Shown: positions 1 through 8,773, counted from the stretch's first letter. The stretch: DNA of 64,000 nucleotides from Brevibacillus agri (GCF_004117055.1 NZ_CP026363.1:726001-790000); one strand, 5' to 3'. The notes: a model not told the origin generated them from the sequence alone. Made by a program: numbers and translations.

Positions 1-1
1 C

Positions 2-64
2 GGAGTGTTCACCTCGCTCGTTCCAGCGGTGAGAGAGCTGAAGGCTGCCCAAGCAAACCAGTAG
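2..64 (+). CDS. C-terminal tail of an unidentified protein (partial)
   Basis: The window opens inside an open frame that gives 20 residues ending in AAQANQ and a TAG stop at 62-64. A good terminator follows within 15 bases, which supports a real gene end. Too little is present to identify the protein. Confidence 0.4.
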   Translation, partial: GVFTSLVPAVRELKAAQANQ

Positions 65-77
65 ACGTCTGCATAGA

Positions 78-119
78 AACAGCCAGGGTCACGTCAGGTG
101 GTTCTGGCTGTTGTTGTTC
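78..119 (+). terminator. Rho-independent terminator
   Basis: Nine-base arms AACAGCCAG (78-86) and CTGGCTGTT (104-112) are followed by a T-rich tract. It sits just after the partial gene and before the nitric oxide synthase gene. Confidence 0.65.
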
Positions 120-249
120 ACAAAGATGGCACGAGGTTTTACAGTTATGTGTCGAAACGCCTGGGAGATTGGTAATGCAAGTTGGGGAAAATTATAATGA
201 AGGTACATACGCAGCGAGCAAGCGCCTTTTCAGCGGGAAAGAGGGTACT

Positions 250-1347
250 ATGGAACCAAATCAATTGATGGAAGCAGCTCAACGTTTTATCCGCACCTGC
301 TACAGCGAGTTGAACAAGACGGCGGCCGAGACAGAGCAGCGTTTGCAGGAAGTCCGGTACCAGATCGAGTCACAAGGCTATTACGAGCACACAGAGGAAG
401 AACTGCGCCACGGGGCGAAGATGGCCTGGCGCAATAGCAATAGATGTATTGGACGCTTTTTCTGGGAATCGCTCATTGTGATGGACGAGCGCCATGTCCA
501 GACAGAGGAGGAGATGGCCCAGGCGTTGCTGCGGCACATCGAGTTCGCGACGAACGGCGGGAAAGTGCGTCCGACCATTACCGTTTTTGCCCCTGCCATA
601 CCAGGGCGGCCGCAGATGCGCATTTGGAACCATCAGTTGATTCGCTACGCCGGGTATGAGACGGAGTACGGCATTCTGGGCGATCCGGCTTCGCTTGAGC
701 TGACGAAGCTCTGTTTGAGCCTGGGGTGGCAAGGGGCTGGCACGCACTACGACATATTGCCGCTCGTCGTGCAGATTGGGGATCGGCAGCCGCAATTTTT
801 TGAGATACCGCCAGAGCTGGTCATCGAAGTGCCGATCACGCATCCGGAAATAGCGGGCTTTGCAGACCTTGGCCTGCAATGGTACGGCGTGCCGATCGTC
901 GCGGACATGCGTCTGGAAATCGGCGGCCTGGATTATGTGGCGGCTCCTTTTAACGGGTGGTACATGGGGACCGAGATCGGGGCGCGCAATCTGGCGGACG
1001 AACAGCGCTACAACATGCTGCCAAAAGTCGCGGAGGTCATGGGCCTGGACACGAGCCGGGAAGCGACGCTCTGGAGAGACAAGGCGCTGGTGGAGCTGAA
1101 CGTGGCCGTGCTGCATTCCTTCAAGGAAAAAGGCGTTTCGATTGTCGACCATCACACAGCCAGTCAACAGTTCAAGCGCTTTGAGGAAAGAGAAGCCAAA
1201 AACGGCCGGGAGATTACAGGGGACTGGACGTGGCTGATTCCGCCGATTTCTCCTGCGGCTACCCACATTTTTCACAGCACGTACGACAACAAGATGGAGT
1301 CGCCGAATTTCCACTATCAGGCGAAGCCGGATTTGCCCAAAAAATAA
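250..1347 (+). CDS. nos: Bacterial nitric oxide synthase, oxygenase-only
   Basis: It oxidises L-arginine to citrulline and nitric oxide in the cytoplasm, borrowing electrons from general flavoproteins because there is no fused reductase domain. From the ATG at 250 the product is 365 residues, the usual length of Bacillus enzymes. The frame also opens at a TTG at 169, but a GAGGG ribosome site lies just before 250 and family length favours it. Visible family marks are the heme-thiolate Cys66 in NSNRCIGR and the substrate-binding Glu242 in [11 protein letters not shown]. The gene appears monocistronic: a terminator follows, then a separate Fur-controlled gene. Confidence 0.97.
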   Translation: MEPNQLMEAAQRFIRTCYSELNKTAAETEQRLQEVRYQIESQGYYEHTEEELRHGAKMAWRNSNRCIGRFFWESLIVMDERHVQTEEEMAQALLRHIEFATNGGKVRPTITVFAPAIPGRPQMRIWNHQLIRYAGYETEYGILGDPASLELTKLCLSLGWQGAGTHYDILPLVVQIGDRQPQFFEIPPELVIEVPITHPEIAGFADLGLQWYGVPIVADMRLEIGGLDYVAAPFNGWYMGTEIGARNLADEQRYNMLPKVAEVMGLDTSREATLWRDKALVELNVAVLHSFKEKGVSIVDHHTASQQFKRFEEREAKNGREITGDWTWLIPPISPAATHIFHSTYDNKMESPNFHYQAKPDLPKK

Positions 1348-1362
1348 GGGAAACAACAGGCA

Positions 1363-1397
1363 AAATGTCGCGGACGACGGTTCGCGGCATTTTTTTG
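1363..1397 (+). terminator. Terminator of nos
   Basis: The arms AAATGTCGCG and CGCGGCATTT pair (one G-U pair) around a short loop, and seven T residues follow. It lies about 15 bases after the nos stop. Confidence 0.8.
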
Positions 1398-1523
1398 TAC
1401 AGATAAATGGGCGCACAAGCTCCTGCCAGGAAGTTTGCGCAAAAGCAGGGCCTGTAAAGGATTTACAGTTATTTTCTTGCACAGAATAGGTGGCGAAATC
1501 GGCAAGATGTGATAAAATTAGTC

Positions 1524-1542
1524 GATAATGATTATCATTATT
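1524..1542. promoter_or_regulatory. Fur box of the siderophore-binding protein gene
   Basis: The 19-mer GATAATGATTATCATTATT matches the classical Fur consensus GATAATGATAATCATTATC at 17 of 19 positions. It ends about 20 bases before the start codon, where bound Fur would block transcription or initiation in iron-replete cells. Confidence 0.85.
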
Positions 1543-1564
1543 AAAAATGTGGGGGAGATTCATT

Positions 1565-2533
1565 TTGCGCAAAACCGGATCTTTCAAAGTCATCTTACTG
1601 GCATTTATGCTGGTTCTCGTCGGGGTTTTGTCGGCATGCGGACAAGCTCCGGCCAATAATGCGGCCCAACCGGCTGCTCCGGCCAAAACCGAGAGCAGCG
1701 ACGAGTTTATCACCTATCAGGCACAAAACGGAGAGGTGAAAATCCCGAAAGACTTGAAACGGGTGGTCGTGCTGGCAGACAGCTACGTCGGTGATTTTCT
1801 CGCGTTGGGCATCAAGCCGATCGGGATTACCGATCATGTGATGAAAAACCCGTACATGAAAGGCAAGCTGGACGGCATTGAAAGCGTTGGCGACGGCTCT
1901 TCCGTAGAGAAGGTGCTCACCATGAATCCAGACTTGATCGTCGTGTTCGAAGGCGACAAAAATCTGGCGGAGCTCTCCAAAATCGCGCCGACCGTTGCGA
2001 TTCCATACGGCAAGAAAACGTTCCGCGAGCAGCTTCAAGAGTTCGGCAAAATGACGGGCAGAGAAGACAAAGCCAATGAGTGGATTGCTTCCTGGGACAA
2101 AAAGATCGCTGAGCTGAAGCCAAAAGTACAGGCGGCGGTAGGCGACAAAACGGTTGCCATCCTGCAGCCTTACGCCAAAGGCATCTATGCATTCGGACAC
2201 AACTACGGCCGAGGCGGCGAAATCATTTACGGCGAATTTCAGTTGAAGGCTCCTGCTGCTACGCAAAAGGCTGCCATTGACAGCGGCACCGGTTGGGCGG
2301 AAGTCTCGCTGGAAACATTGCCGGACTTCGCTGGCGATTACATTTTCACAAGCGCATGGAGCGGAGATGACGCCGATCCGGAAGCTGTCTACGGCTCTAA
2401 TGTCTGGAAGGGACTTCCCGCTGTGAAAAACAACAAAGTATTCCAGCTCGACCGCGATGGTTCTTACTTCAACGACCCGATTTCGCTGGAAGCCCAGCTT
2501 GATTTCATCGTAGAAAAACTGACGCAAAACTAA
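1565..2533 (+). CDS. Iron-siderophore ABC transporter substrate-binding lipoprotein
   Basis: Captures a ferric siderophore outside the membrane (Peripla_BP_2 / FecB fold). I chose the TTG at 1565 because GGGGGAG lies seven bases upstream and the protein then begins with a lipoprotein signal ending in the lipobox LSAC; the ATG at 1547 has no ribosome site. The body has the family layout, from VVVLADSYVGDFLALGIKPIG through the rigid linking helix to a C-terminal lobe. The gene is single, between a Fur box and a strong terminator, with no permease or ATPase beside it, so it must share partners coded elsewhere. It resembles B. subtilis FhuD/YhfQ/FeuA-type proteins; the ligand cannot be assigned. 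Confidence 0.9.
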   Translation: MRKTGSFKVILLAFMLVLVGVLSACGQAPANNAAQPAAPAKTESSDEFITYQAQNGEVKIPKDLKRVVVLADSYVGDFLALGIKPIGITDHVMKNPYMKGKLDGIESVGDGSSVEKVLTMNPDLIVVFEGDKNLAELSKIAPTVAIPYGKKTFREQLQEFGKMTGREDKANEWIASWDKKIAELKPKVQAAVGDKTVAILQPYAKGIYAFGHNYGRGGEIIYGEFQLKAPAATQKAAIDSGTGWAEVSLETLPDFAGDYIFTSAWSGDDADPEAVYGSNVWKGLPAVKNNKVFQLDRDGSYFNDPISLEAQLDFIVEKLTQN

Positions 2534-2549
2534 GCCGATCAATAGAAAA

Positions 2550-2597
2550 CCCCCGAGTCAGAAACAGCACAATCGCTGTCTGACTCGGGGGTCTTTT
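2550..2597. terminator. Terminator between convergent genes
   Basis: A perfect 12-bp stem, CCCCCGAGTCAG (2550-2561) with CTGACTCGGGGG (2580-2591), is followed by TCTTTT on the plus strand and by an A/T-rich tract on the other side. It can serve both the lipoprotein gene and the leftward hydrolase gene. Confidence 0.85.
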
Positions 2598-2601
2598 GCT
2601 G

Positions 2602-4233
2602 TTAACGGCTGTAGTAGCTGCTGAGTGCTTGCAGCAGGCCCAGCGGATTCTTGCGCAAATCTTTGGCGCTGAAGAAGACGCTGCCCTGGACTTCAGGGAT
2701 TGTCGCGTTGAAATTCAGTTGATTGATAATCTCCTGAGAGCTTTGCCAGCCTGCTTCGGCTGTGCCCAGCTTGTAAGGAGAATGGCCGATGAACAGCTTG
2801 ACGTTGGTGCCGCGTACCTCGTTCGCCCACCAGGTGACGAGCTTGTCGTACTGGGCCGGGGCAAAGGAGAGGCTCCAGTAAATTTGCGGCGTGACATAGT
2901 CCATCCAGCCTTGCTTGATCCAGGTGCGGACGTCGGCGTACATATGGTCGTAGGCAGTGACGCCTGCTTTTGTATCGGAGCCTGTCTTGTCGACGGCGAT
3001 GTTGCGCCAGACGCCAAACGGGCTGATGCCGAACTGGACATGCGGCTTGGCGCTTTTGATCGCCTGGTTGAGCTGCTGCACGAACTGGTTGATGTTGTCG
3101 CGGCGCCAGTCCGCTTTTGTCGCGATTTTTTTGCTGTTGTAGCTTTTGAAGGTCGCATCGTCGTTAAAGGTGCCGTTGGACGGATAGAAGTAATCGTCCA
3201 GATGCACGCCGTCGATGTCGTAGCGCTGCACGACTTCCATGATCTCGGCAATGATTTGCTGGCGGGCTTGCGGGATGCCCGGATTGATGTACAGCTTGTT
3301 GCTGGAATTGACGATCCATTCCGGATGTTTTTTCACGACGTGAGTGGCGGCGAGCTGGTCTGTTTTCGCGTCCACGTTGGCGCGGAACGGATTGAACCAG
3401 GCGTGGAACTGCATGCCGCGGCGATGTGTTTCCGCCACCATGAAGGCGAGCGGGTCGTAGCCGGGATTTTTCCCTTGGGTGCCCGTCAAATATTTGGACC
3501 ACGGCACGAGGGAGGACGGGTACAAGGCGTCTGCCGAAGGGCGCACCTGCACGAACACGGCATTCATTCCCATCGCTTGCAGCTCGTCCAAAAGCTGTAT
3601 GTATTCCTGCTGCTGCTTGGCCTGGTTTCCGTAGGAGCCAGTCGAAGGCCAGTCCAGATTGTACACGGTCGATACCCATACGCCGCGCAGCGAACCGCTA
3701 TTGGAGACGGGAGGCGTTGGCGGAACGACGACGGAGCTGTCGTTTCCACCCGGAATGTCTTGCGGCGGCGGAGTGACGGCTACGGGGCTTCCCGTCGACA
3801 GCGTGATCGTTCTCGTTTCCTGCGTCCAGCCTACCTGCAGGCCAAGCTGCTCGGAGACAAAGCGGAGCGGAACCATGACCCGGCCCTGTTTATTTTGGAC
3901 AGAGGCATCGAGAGGCACGGTGCTGTCGTTGACGAGCGCGTAATTTTGGTTGATCGTCATGGACAGCACGGTATCGCCTTTCAAAATCGTGGCCGTTTGC
4001 AAGTTTTGATCCCAGTAAACTTCTGCGCCAAGACTTTCGCTGATGACCCGCAGAGGGACCATCGTGACATTGACTTTGGGGATGATGTACGGAGCGACAT
4101 CGCTTCTGACTTGCTGCCCGTCCAGAAAGATGCTGATCGCAGGAGATGCCTGCGCAGCCTGCACAGATGTCCCCATCGCTGGAATGCACAGCACGAACGT
4201 AAGCAAAAGCATAAACCACTTGCGTAACTTCAT
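2602..4233 (-). CDS. Secreted family-10-like glycosyl hydrolase (YngK-like) with CuAO-N1 repeats
   Basis: A 543-residue exported protein. Residues 1-26 are a signal peptide (basic start, leucine-rich core, SVQA cleavage site). Residues about 30-155 hold two copper-amine-oxidase N1-like repeats, each with a VPLRV/VPLRF motif, a common non-catalytic stalk in Bacilli. A linker follows, and from about residue 185 (RGVWVSTVYNLDWP) the glycosyl-hydrolase-like 10 (GHL10, DUF187) barrel runs to the C terminus. It probably cleaves a cell-wall or extracellular glycan, though substrates of this family are poorly defined. It is monocistronic and shares an intergenic region with the divergent hydrolase gene. 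Confidence 0.9.
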   Translation of the reverse strand: MKLRKWFMLLLTFVLCIPAMGTSVQAAQASPAISIFLDGQQVRSDVAPYIIPKVNVTMVPLRVISESLGAEVYWDQNLQTATILKGDTVLSMTINQNYALVNDSTVPLDASVQNKQGRVMVPLRFVSEQLGLQVGWTQETRTITLSTGSPVAVTPPPQDIPGGNDSSVVVPPTPPVSNSGSLRGVWVSTVYNLDWPSTGSYGNQAKQQQEYIQLLDELQAMGMNAVFVQVRPSADALYPSSLVPWSKYLTGTQGKNPGYDPLAFMVAETHRRGMQFHAWFNPFRANVDAKTDQLAATHVVKKHPEWIVNSSNKLYINPGIPQARQQIIAEIMEVVQRYDIDGVHLDDYFYPSNGTFNDDATFKSYNSKKIATKADWRRDNINQFVQQLNQAIKSAKPHVQFGISPFGVWRNIAVDKTGSDTKAGVTAYDHMYADVRTWIKQGWMDYVTPQIYWSLSFAPAQYDKLVTWWANEVRGTNVKLFIGHSPYKLGTAEAGWQSSQEIINQLNFNATIPEVQGSVFFSAKDLRKNPLGLLQALSSYYSR

Positions 4234-4434
4234 TTTGTGAATCCTCCGACACGTATTATTTGCTGCAAAACTCTCGCTAATCGTTAGACGTCTTATTATA
4301 TCGTTTGTTACGGTGGTGTGGGAGGAGAATTGATTCGATTCTGTTCATTTCGACAAAAAAGCTGGCTGGAACCACCCAAGCCGACGGGGAATAGGCAAAG
4401 ACATAGGCCGTTTTTTAGGGAGAGGAATAGCTGC

Positions 4435-5388
4435 ATGAGTTCTTTTCTTTCGCAAAAGGTGCCGATTGTGTTTGTTCCGGGGCTGTTTGGGTCGATGAAC
4501 GATCAGATTATACCGGGGACGGGGGACTGGAGCTTCGGTCTTGCGCGAACCGCATACGAGCCGTTTATTCGCATGCTGGAAAATATGGGGTACAGACTGA
4601 ATGAACAGTTGTTTGTCGCTTTTTATGACTGGCGCAGGCCCATTGGCATTTCCGCGGAGCACTCTCTCGTGCCCGTCATCCAATGGGCGAAGCAGGTGAC
4701 GGGTGCAAGCCATGTCAACCTCGTCTGCCACAGCATGGGCGGCCTGGTAGCCAGAGCGTACGTGCAAGGCGATACGTACCAAAACGACGTGGACCAACTG
4801 CTTGTTTTTGCCACGCCCAACGCAGGCTCGCCGATCAGCTATTGCTACTGGGCAGGAGGAAAGCTCCCGCGCCCGGTTCCGGGAAAAAGAAATGTGCTGG
4901 AAATTTACATGAACGTATATCTCGCTTATTTGGAGCAGGGCAGGCCGTTTAAACGCGTCCAGGCGATCCAGAGGCATTTTCCGAGCCTGCTTGACCTGGT
5001 GCCTGCCGCCGACTACGGGGACTACTTGCTGGAGAAGAAAAACGGGGCGGAGAGCTTTGTTCCGTACAGCAGCATGGTGGTCAAAAATCATTACATGGAC
5101 CTGCTCAACAGCACGATGGGGCTGATTTACGAGCGCAACATCCGCATCACGGTTGTGGCAGGGATTGGGCAAGAAACGATTCATTACTTGCGCACGGTGC
5201 CGTCGCTTTCCCCGACCAAATGGGTCGACGGGAGAGTCGTTGGTTCCATCAGCAGCTCGGCAGGCGACGGCAGCGTCATGGCCAAAAGCGTGTTTACGCT
5301 GGAGGGAGACAAATATTACGTCGAAGCAACTCATTTGGATATTTTGTACAAGAGCGAGCCGCTGCTGAGACAGCTTCTGGGATCGTGA
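4435..5388 (+). CDS. Alpha/beta-hydrolase, lipase / LCAT-like
   Basis: Predicted cytoplasmic serine hydrolase of 317 residues. The ATG at 4435 has AGGGAGAGG nine bases upstream; the longer frame from 4318 lacks a ribosome site. The nucleophile elbow is CHSMGG with Ser100, after a beta strand in VNLVCHS. VFVPGLFGS near the N terminus fits the oxyanion-hole loop. AGDGSV and EATHLDI near the C terminus are good candidates for the acid and histidine of the triad. The overall pattern resembles lecithin:cholesterol acyltransferase-type and triacylglycerol lipases. No signal peptide is seen. The substrate is unknown. Confidence 0.85.
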   Translation: MSSFLSQKVPIVFVPGLFGSMNDQIIPGTGDWSFGLARTAYEPFIRMLENMGYRLNEQLFVAFYDWRRPIGISAEHSLVPVIQWAKQVTGASHVNLVCHSMGGLVARAYVQGDTYQNDVDQLLVFATPNAGSPISYCYWAGGKLPRPVPGKRNVLEIYMNVYLAYLEQGRPFKRVQAIQRHFPSLLDLVPAADYGDYLLEKKNGAESFVPYSSMVVKNHYMDLLNSTMGLIYERNIRITVVAGIGQETIHYLRTVPSLSPTKWVDGRVVGSISSSAGDGSVMAKSVFTLEGDKYYVEATHLDILYKSEPLLRQLLGS

Positions 5389-5418
5389 AGCGAATGTGGC
5401 AGGTGCTTTTCGACAAAA

Positions 5419-5462
5419 AAAGAGGATTGGGCCAGGGGGAACCGGGCACAAGTCCTCTTTTT
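5419..5462 (+). terminator. Terminator of the lipase-like gene
   Basis: AAAGAGGA and TCCTCTTT form the stem and a T-run follows. It lies about 30 bases after the stop codon. Confidence 0.65.
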
Positions 5463-5649
5463 CCAGTATAAGGGCAACCAAGGCTGCGTCAATGGCTTGG
5501 CGCAGCCAAGTTTTCTAATGCAGAGCAGAATGGATGCGAGGCGTAGCCAGTATTCGTGCAACGTAGGCTACGGTAATTTTTCGGCCCATACAAATTCTCA
5601 ACATGTGTCTGGACAGCTTTGGCATCGGGGCGGACAGGCTGCGCACAGT

Positions 5650-5685
5650 AAAAAGGCCGGGCGAAGGAAATCTCCAGCCCGACCT
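5650..5685 (-). terminator. Terminator of the YHYH-protein gene
   Basis: Read leftward, AGGTCGGGC pairs with GCCCGGCCT (one G-U pair) and is followed by TTTTT. Confidence 0.7.
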
Positions 5686-5726
5686 GCTGTTTTCTTTTGA
5701 CGAATGTGTGGTTCGTCTGCTCGCTG

Positions 5727-6380
5727 TCAGTAAGCGACGCTTTTGGAGACGAAGCCGACCAGGACATTTCCTTGCGCGTCCTGGGTGGAGCCGTAATACC
5801 AGTCGCCGTGCTCGCCGACGACCTGGACCAGCGCATGCTGTACGGCATAGCCTCTGCCGCGGCTTTCCGCAGAAGGCGTAGCGAAGAAGAAGCCTTTTTC
5901 TGCATGAATGCTGACCGTTTTAGGGGTGATGGGAGTATAGCTGGTAATGACTTTCTTGGAGACGAAGCCTTGTCCGATGGCGACGAATTCCGGGTGAGTG
6001 CCGGAGTCGACAAGCTCAAAGCCATACCAGAGCGTCGTGGTCACCGGCGAGTCGGCAGAGGGAGCGGCAAAAACATTCGCTTGCTCTACCGCTACAATGA
6101 CTTTGGGTGCGACTGGCTTCGGCTGCTGCACTGGTTTGGCCGCTGGCGGCTTGGGTGTGGCGGGCTTCGCCTGGCTGTTGCCGGAAGAACGGCCGCCGGA
6201 AGAGTTGCTTCCTTTGTTGTGGTAGTGGTACTCGCCGTACTTCAAGCCCCATTTTTCGCAATTCGTTCTGCAAGTATGTCCGCCGTTTGCATCTGTGCGA
6301 CCGGGATGCGCTTCCAGCGATTGAAGAGGGAATAAAATAACGGCAAGAATGAGAGCGAACAAAAATGCTGCTTTTTTCAT
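5727..6380 (-). CDS. Secreted YHYH-domain protein with two SH3-like segments
   Basis: A 217-residue exported protein with a signal peptide (residues 1-24). The mature start has the YHYH-type signature: HPGRTDANGGHTC, a second cysteine in RTNC, and GEYHYH, a His/Cys-rich patch likely to bind metal. A low-complexity Ser/Gly/Pro/Lys linker follows. The rest (about 90-217) contains two related segments, each ending in GFVSK, which look like SH3-type wall-binding modules. An ISL3 element sits 34 bp upstream of the start codon, so its native promoter may be separated from it. Confidence 0.75.
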   Translation of the reverse strand: MKKAAFLFALILAVILFPLQSLEAHPGRTDANGGHTCRTNCEKWGLKYGEYHYHNKGSNSSGGRSSGNSQAKPATPKPPAAKPVQQPKPVAPKVIVAVEQANVFAAPSADSPVTTTLWYGFELVDSGTHPEFVAIGQGFVSKKVITSYTPITPKTVSIHAEKGFFFATPSAESRGRGYAVQHALVQVVGEHGDWYYGSTQDAQGNVLVGFVSKSVAY

Positions 6381-6406
6381 GGCTATCCTCCAAAAGTATC
6401 ATTTTG

Positions 6407-6414
6407 AATATTAT
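6407..6414. repeat. 8-bp target-site duplication, left copy
   Basis: AATATTAT lies directly outside the left end of the ISL3-type element. An identical copy lies at 7758-7765 outside the right end. Eight base pairs is the usual duplication length for this family. Confidence 0.85.
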
Positions 6415-6468
6415 AGCTCTTCACCATTAAACGTGCTTGATCTTCCTCTAGCGTAGTTTTTCACTTTT

Positions 6469-7659
6469 TTATATGGCTGGTTTACACTCCAGCCGAATTC
6501 GAATCTTGAACCGCTCGATGTTGCGATACCCATAGGCTCGTCGCTTGATGACTTTCACTTTGTTGTGTGTCCCTTCAATCGGAGCATTTGTAACTCGAAA
6601 CGAAAAATAATTCTGAACCGACTGTCGCCATTGAACGATTGTTTTTGCAATCGAACGGACGGCAGAGGTGGGAGATGTGAGGTGCTCGGTTATCCATTGT
6701 TGGAGTGCTTCTTTTCCCGACTCTTCTGTCTGAGCTGCATATACCGTTCTCATGTGCTGAAGAGCGTTGTAAAGGCGTTCCAAATGGGGATCTTGAGCGA
6801 ACCAGGCTTTCAATTCCTCCTGTTCCTCAGGTTTCAGTTTATCAGGAGGTGTGTGGAGCAGACGTTGTTCATGTCTACCCCGGCGATGAGTTCCCCGCGA
6901 ACGGGTACGTTTACGAGCAGCTTCTAACGATTTGGAGAAGAGCTGAATGACGTGGAACTTGTCCGCTACTACCGTGGCATCCTTCCAAACACCGCGAACC
7001 GTCTCAGCCATTCCAGGAGCCAAGTCTGTCACAACAACCTGTGGAGGCGTAGCAAAGGGCCAGTTCATGAGAGCCTGACGAACCTGCTCACGTGAACGCC
7101 CTTCTGTAACCTGCCAGATATGCCCGCTTTGTGCATCCATGAGGTTGACACCGTACTTGTGTCCTTTTTGGAGAGCAAACTCGTCCAGACAGACCATAGT
7201 AGGCGTAAGATGATCTTGGGGCTTAGCGAGAAGCTGAGGAGCCAGTTGGTAATACCACCGTTCCAATGTCGTATAGCAGATTCCGAGTTGTTTGGAAACG
7301 CTAAGCAAATCCCTCTTCTGACACAACTCAACGGCCATTTGACGAAACGCAAAAGTAGCCGTTCCTCGATAGGGAATTCCATCCCATTCGAGAGTCCAGG
7401 TGATCTGGCAATCGTGGCAACGTTGTCGATATACAGGAACACGTACCCAGACAGTACCCCATGAAGGAATAAAGCGGTGACGAAGAAGACGGTACCCTGG
7501 GCGAGCATGATTGGTGCTCTCTTTCAGGCAGAGAGGACACAGATGAGAGGCTGGATTGGGAGTGAGAGTCACTACCCAATCGGTTTCAGTCGTTTTGTCC
7601 CAATGGGAAAGTTGAAACGATGGAAGGCCGATTAAGTCTGTGGTAAACTGGTTAGACAA
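6469..7659 (-). CDS. ISL3-family transposase
   Basis: A 396-residue transposase. The TTG start at 7659 is chosen from AGGAGG nine bases upstream. The N terminus has a CPLCLKES...CHDC zinc-binding region, followed by a helix-turn-helix-like segment around VSKQLGICYTTLERW. DDE catalytic candidates are the Asp in CLDEFALQKG, the Asp in VVTDLAPGM and the Glu in NAPIEGTHNKVK; ADKFHVIQ is a family motif. No frameshift is seen, so it is probably active. Its start region lies inside a long hairpin that would limit translation of read-through transcripts. Confidence 0.93.
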   Translation of the reverse strand: MSNQFTTDLIGLPSFQLSHWDKTTETDWVVTLTPNPASHLCPLCLKESTNHARPGYRLLRHRFIPSWGTVWVRVPVYRQRCHDCQITWTLEWDGIPYRGTATFAFRQMAVELCQKRDLLSVSKQLGICYTTLERWYYQLAPQLLAKPQDHLTPTMVCLDEFALQKGHKYGVNLMDAQSGHIWQVTEGRSREQVRQALMNWPFATPPQVVVTDLAPGMAETVRGVWKDATVVADKFHVIQLFSKSLEAARKRTRSRGTHRRGRHEQRLLHTPPDKLKPEEQEELKAWFAQDPHLERLYNALQHMRTVYAAQTEESGKEALQQWITEHLTSPTSAVRSIAKTIVQWRQSVQNYFSFRVTNAPIEGTHNKVKVIKRRAYGYRNIERFKIRIRLECKPAI

Positions 7660-7722
7660 CGTAGATTTCCTCCTATCTTGTGATGGTCAGGACAACTTTC
7701 ACGATAGAGGAACATCTACGTT
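7658..7722. promoter_or_regulatory. Long hairpin over the transposase start and ribosome site
   Basis: AACGTAGAT (7658-7666) is complementary to ATCTACGTT (7714-7722). Inside, TTCCTCCTATCTTGTG pairs closely with CACGATAGAGGAA. The first arm contains the complement of the TTG start and of the AGGAGG site. On the plus strand the second arm is followed by TTTT and could act as a terminator. Confidence 0.7.
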
Positions 7723-7757
7723 TTTTCAATGTCTAGCACGGGTTATGGTGATGAATC

Positions 7758-7765
7758 AATATTAT
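7758..7765. repeat. 8-bp target-site duplication, right copy
   Basis: AATATTAT matches the copy at 6407-6414 exactly. Confidence 0.85.
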
Positions 7766-7800
7766 ACCAATTTTTCTGGCGTTTGGACGAGGACAGACGC

Positions 7801-7830
7801 AAAAAAACCGGGTAGTTTGCCCTACCCGGT
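7801..7830 (-). terminator. Terminator of the LysE-type gene
   Basis: ACCGGGTAG and CTACCCGGT form a perfect 9-bp stem with a six-base loop. Read leftward, seven T residues follow. Confidence 0.85.
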
Positions 7831-7867
7831 GTAAGTCCGAAATGTATTTTGCCAATGACCGCAGTGG

Positions 7868-8500
7868 TCAAGGAGTAGCTTTGGCCCGCAGCAGGTTCAA
7901 CCCCATCCCGATAAAGACGATCCCGGTCAATTTGTTCAGGATAGAGGAAAAATGCGGATTGTTGCGCATCTTTTGCGTGACGAACGAAGCGAACAGTGCG
8001 ACCAGGCTGAACCAGATTCCGCCCGTCAGCGTGAAAGTCAGGCCCAACAGGAGAAAAGGCAGCGGACCTGTGTGGGTCGCGTCGACGAATTGCGGCAAAA
8101 ACGCGATGAAAAACAAAGCGACCTTCGGATTGGTAACGCTCGTGACAATCGCTTGCCCGTACACCTTCCCCGCTTTCCGGCCAGGCGAGGCCGTGGAGTC
8201 GAACGACAGCGCTTCCTTGGTCATGAACATGCGCACGCCCAGGTAGACGAGATAGGCGACGCCGAGAATTTTGACGATGTTAAAAAGCACGACCGATTGG
8301 GCCAGGATGAGCGACAGGCCGAAAGCAGCCAGCACGGTGTGAATGAGCGAGCCTGTCAGGATGCCGAGAACAGAGAGGATGCCAGCCTGACGTCCCTGCG
8401 AAATGCTGCGGCTGATAATGTACATCGTGTCGGTTCCGGGAATCAGGTTAAGCATGATCGCTGTCAGTACAAACGCTTCGTAATGAACAATGCCAAACAT
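7868..8500 (-). CDS. LysE/RhtB-family amino-acid exporter
   Basis: A 210-residue integral membrane protein, the usual size of the family, with about six hydrophobic segments. The N-terminal motif NLIPGTDTMYIISRSISQG matches the LysE signature, where LTPGPD(T/N) is typical. A second motif, TSVTNPKVALFFIAFLPQF, is the characteristic NPK segment. Proteins of this family export amino acids or small metabolites by proton exchange; the substrate here is unknown. Monocistronic. Confidence 0.92.
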   Translation of the reverse strand: MFGIVHYEAFVLTAIMLNLIPGTDTMYIISRSISQGRQAGILSVLGILTGSLIHTVLAAFGLSLILAQSVVLFNIVKILGVAYLVYLGVRMFMTKEALSFDSTASPGRKAGKVYGQAIVTSVTNPKVALFFIAFLPQFVDATHTGPLPFLLLGLTFTLTGGIWFSLVALFASFVTQKMRNNPHFSSILNKLTGIVFIGMGLNLLRAKATP

Positions 8501-8664
8501 CTCTCTTCACACTCCATTCATCGTAAGACAGGACGGTCACCATGCCTGTCTGGGCGCGCGTTCCCCTATTTTTGCTTAAACAACTGCTCTTATTTTGCCA
8601 ACACTGTAAAATCTGTGTCAATAACAACATGGTTTGCGAAACAGTCCGTAATTCAATCCGAGTA

Positions 8665-8707
8665 CGAAAAAAAGCCCCTGACGACAAAATCGGTGACAGG
8701 AGCTTTT
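8665..8707 (-). terminator. Terminator of the leftward arm of the tubulin/VWA cluster
   Basis: Arms AAAAGCCCCTG and CAGGAGCTTTT pair with one mismatch. Read leftward they are followed by a run of T. It lies about 70 bases beyond the stop of the SH3b gene. Confidence 0.65.
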
Positions 8708-8773
8708 CTCATATCCGTGCCGACTGCCATGGCCGAAGCAGCGACAAGTTGCTTAGTGCGCTGATGGAACGCC

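Larger units (their letters stand above)
5389..5726. other. Intergenic region with several hairpins between convergent genes
   Basis: No credible gene is seen. It holds the terminator of the hydrolase (5419-5462), a further stem GGCTGCG/CGCAGCC (5482-5507) beside a shorter CTTGG/CCAAG stem followed by TTTT, and the leftward terminator of the YHYH gene (5650-5685). Confidence 0.5.
6415..7757 (-). mobile_element. Intact ISL3-family insertion sequence, 1343 bp
   Basis: The ends carry imperfect inverted repeats. The left end reads AGCTCTTCACCAT and the inverted right end reads GATTCATCACCAT; similarity continues inward with CGTGCT. Identical 8-bp duplications of AATATTAT flank it, showing direct insertion with no later rearrangement. 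It carries one full-length transposase and inserted between the YHYH gene and the LysE gene. Confidence 0.9.

Noticed and set aside
2596..4227. 543-codon plus-strand frame opposite the glycosyl hydrolase gene
   Set aside because: It mirrors the leftward gene almost exactly, has no ribosome site and codes for a compositionally odd Arg/His/Val-rich product; the leftward frame has a signal peptide and known domains.
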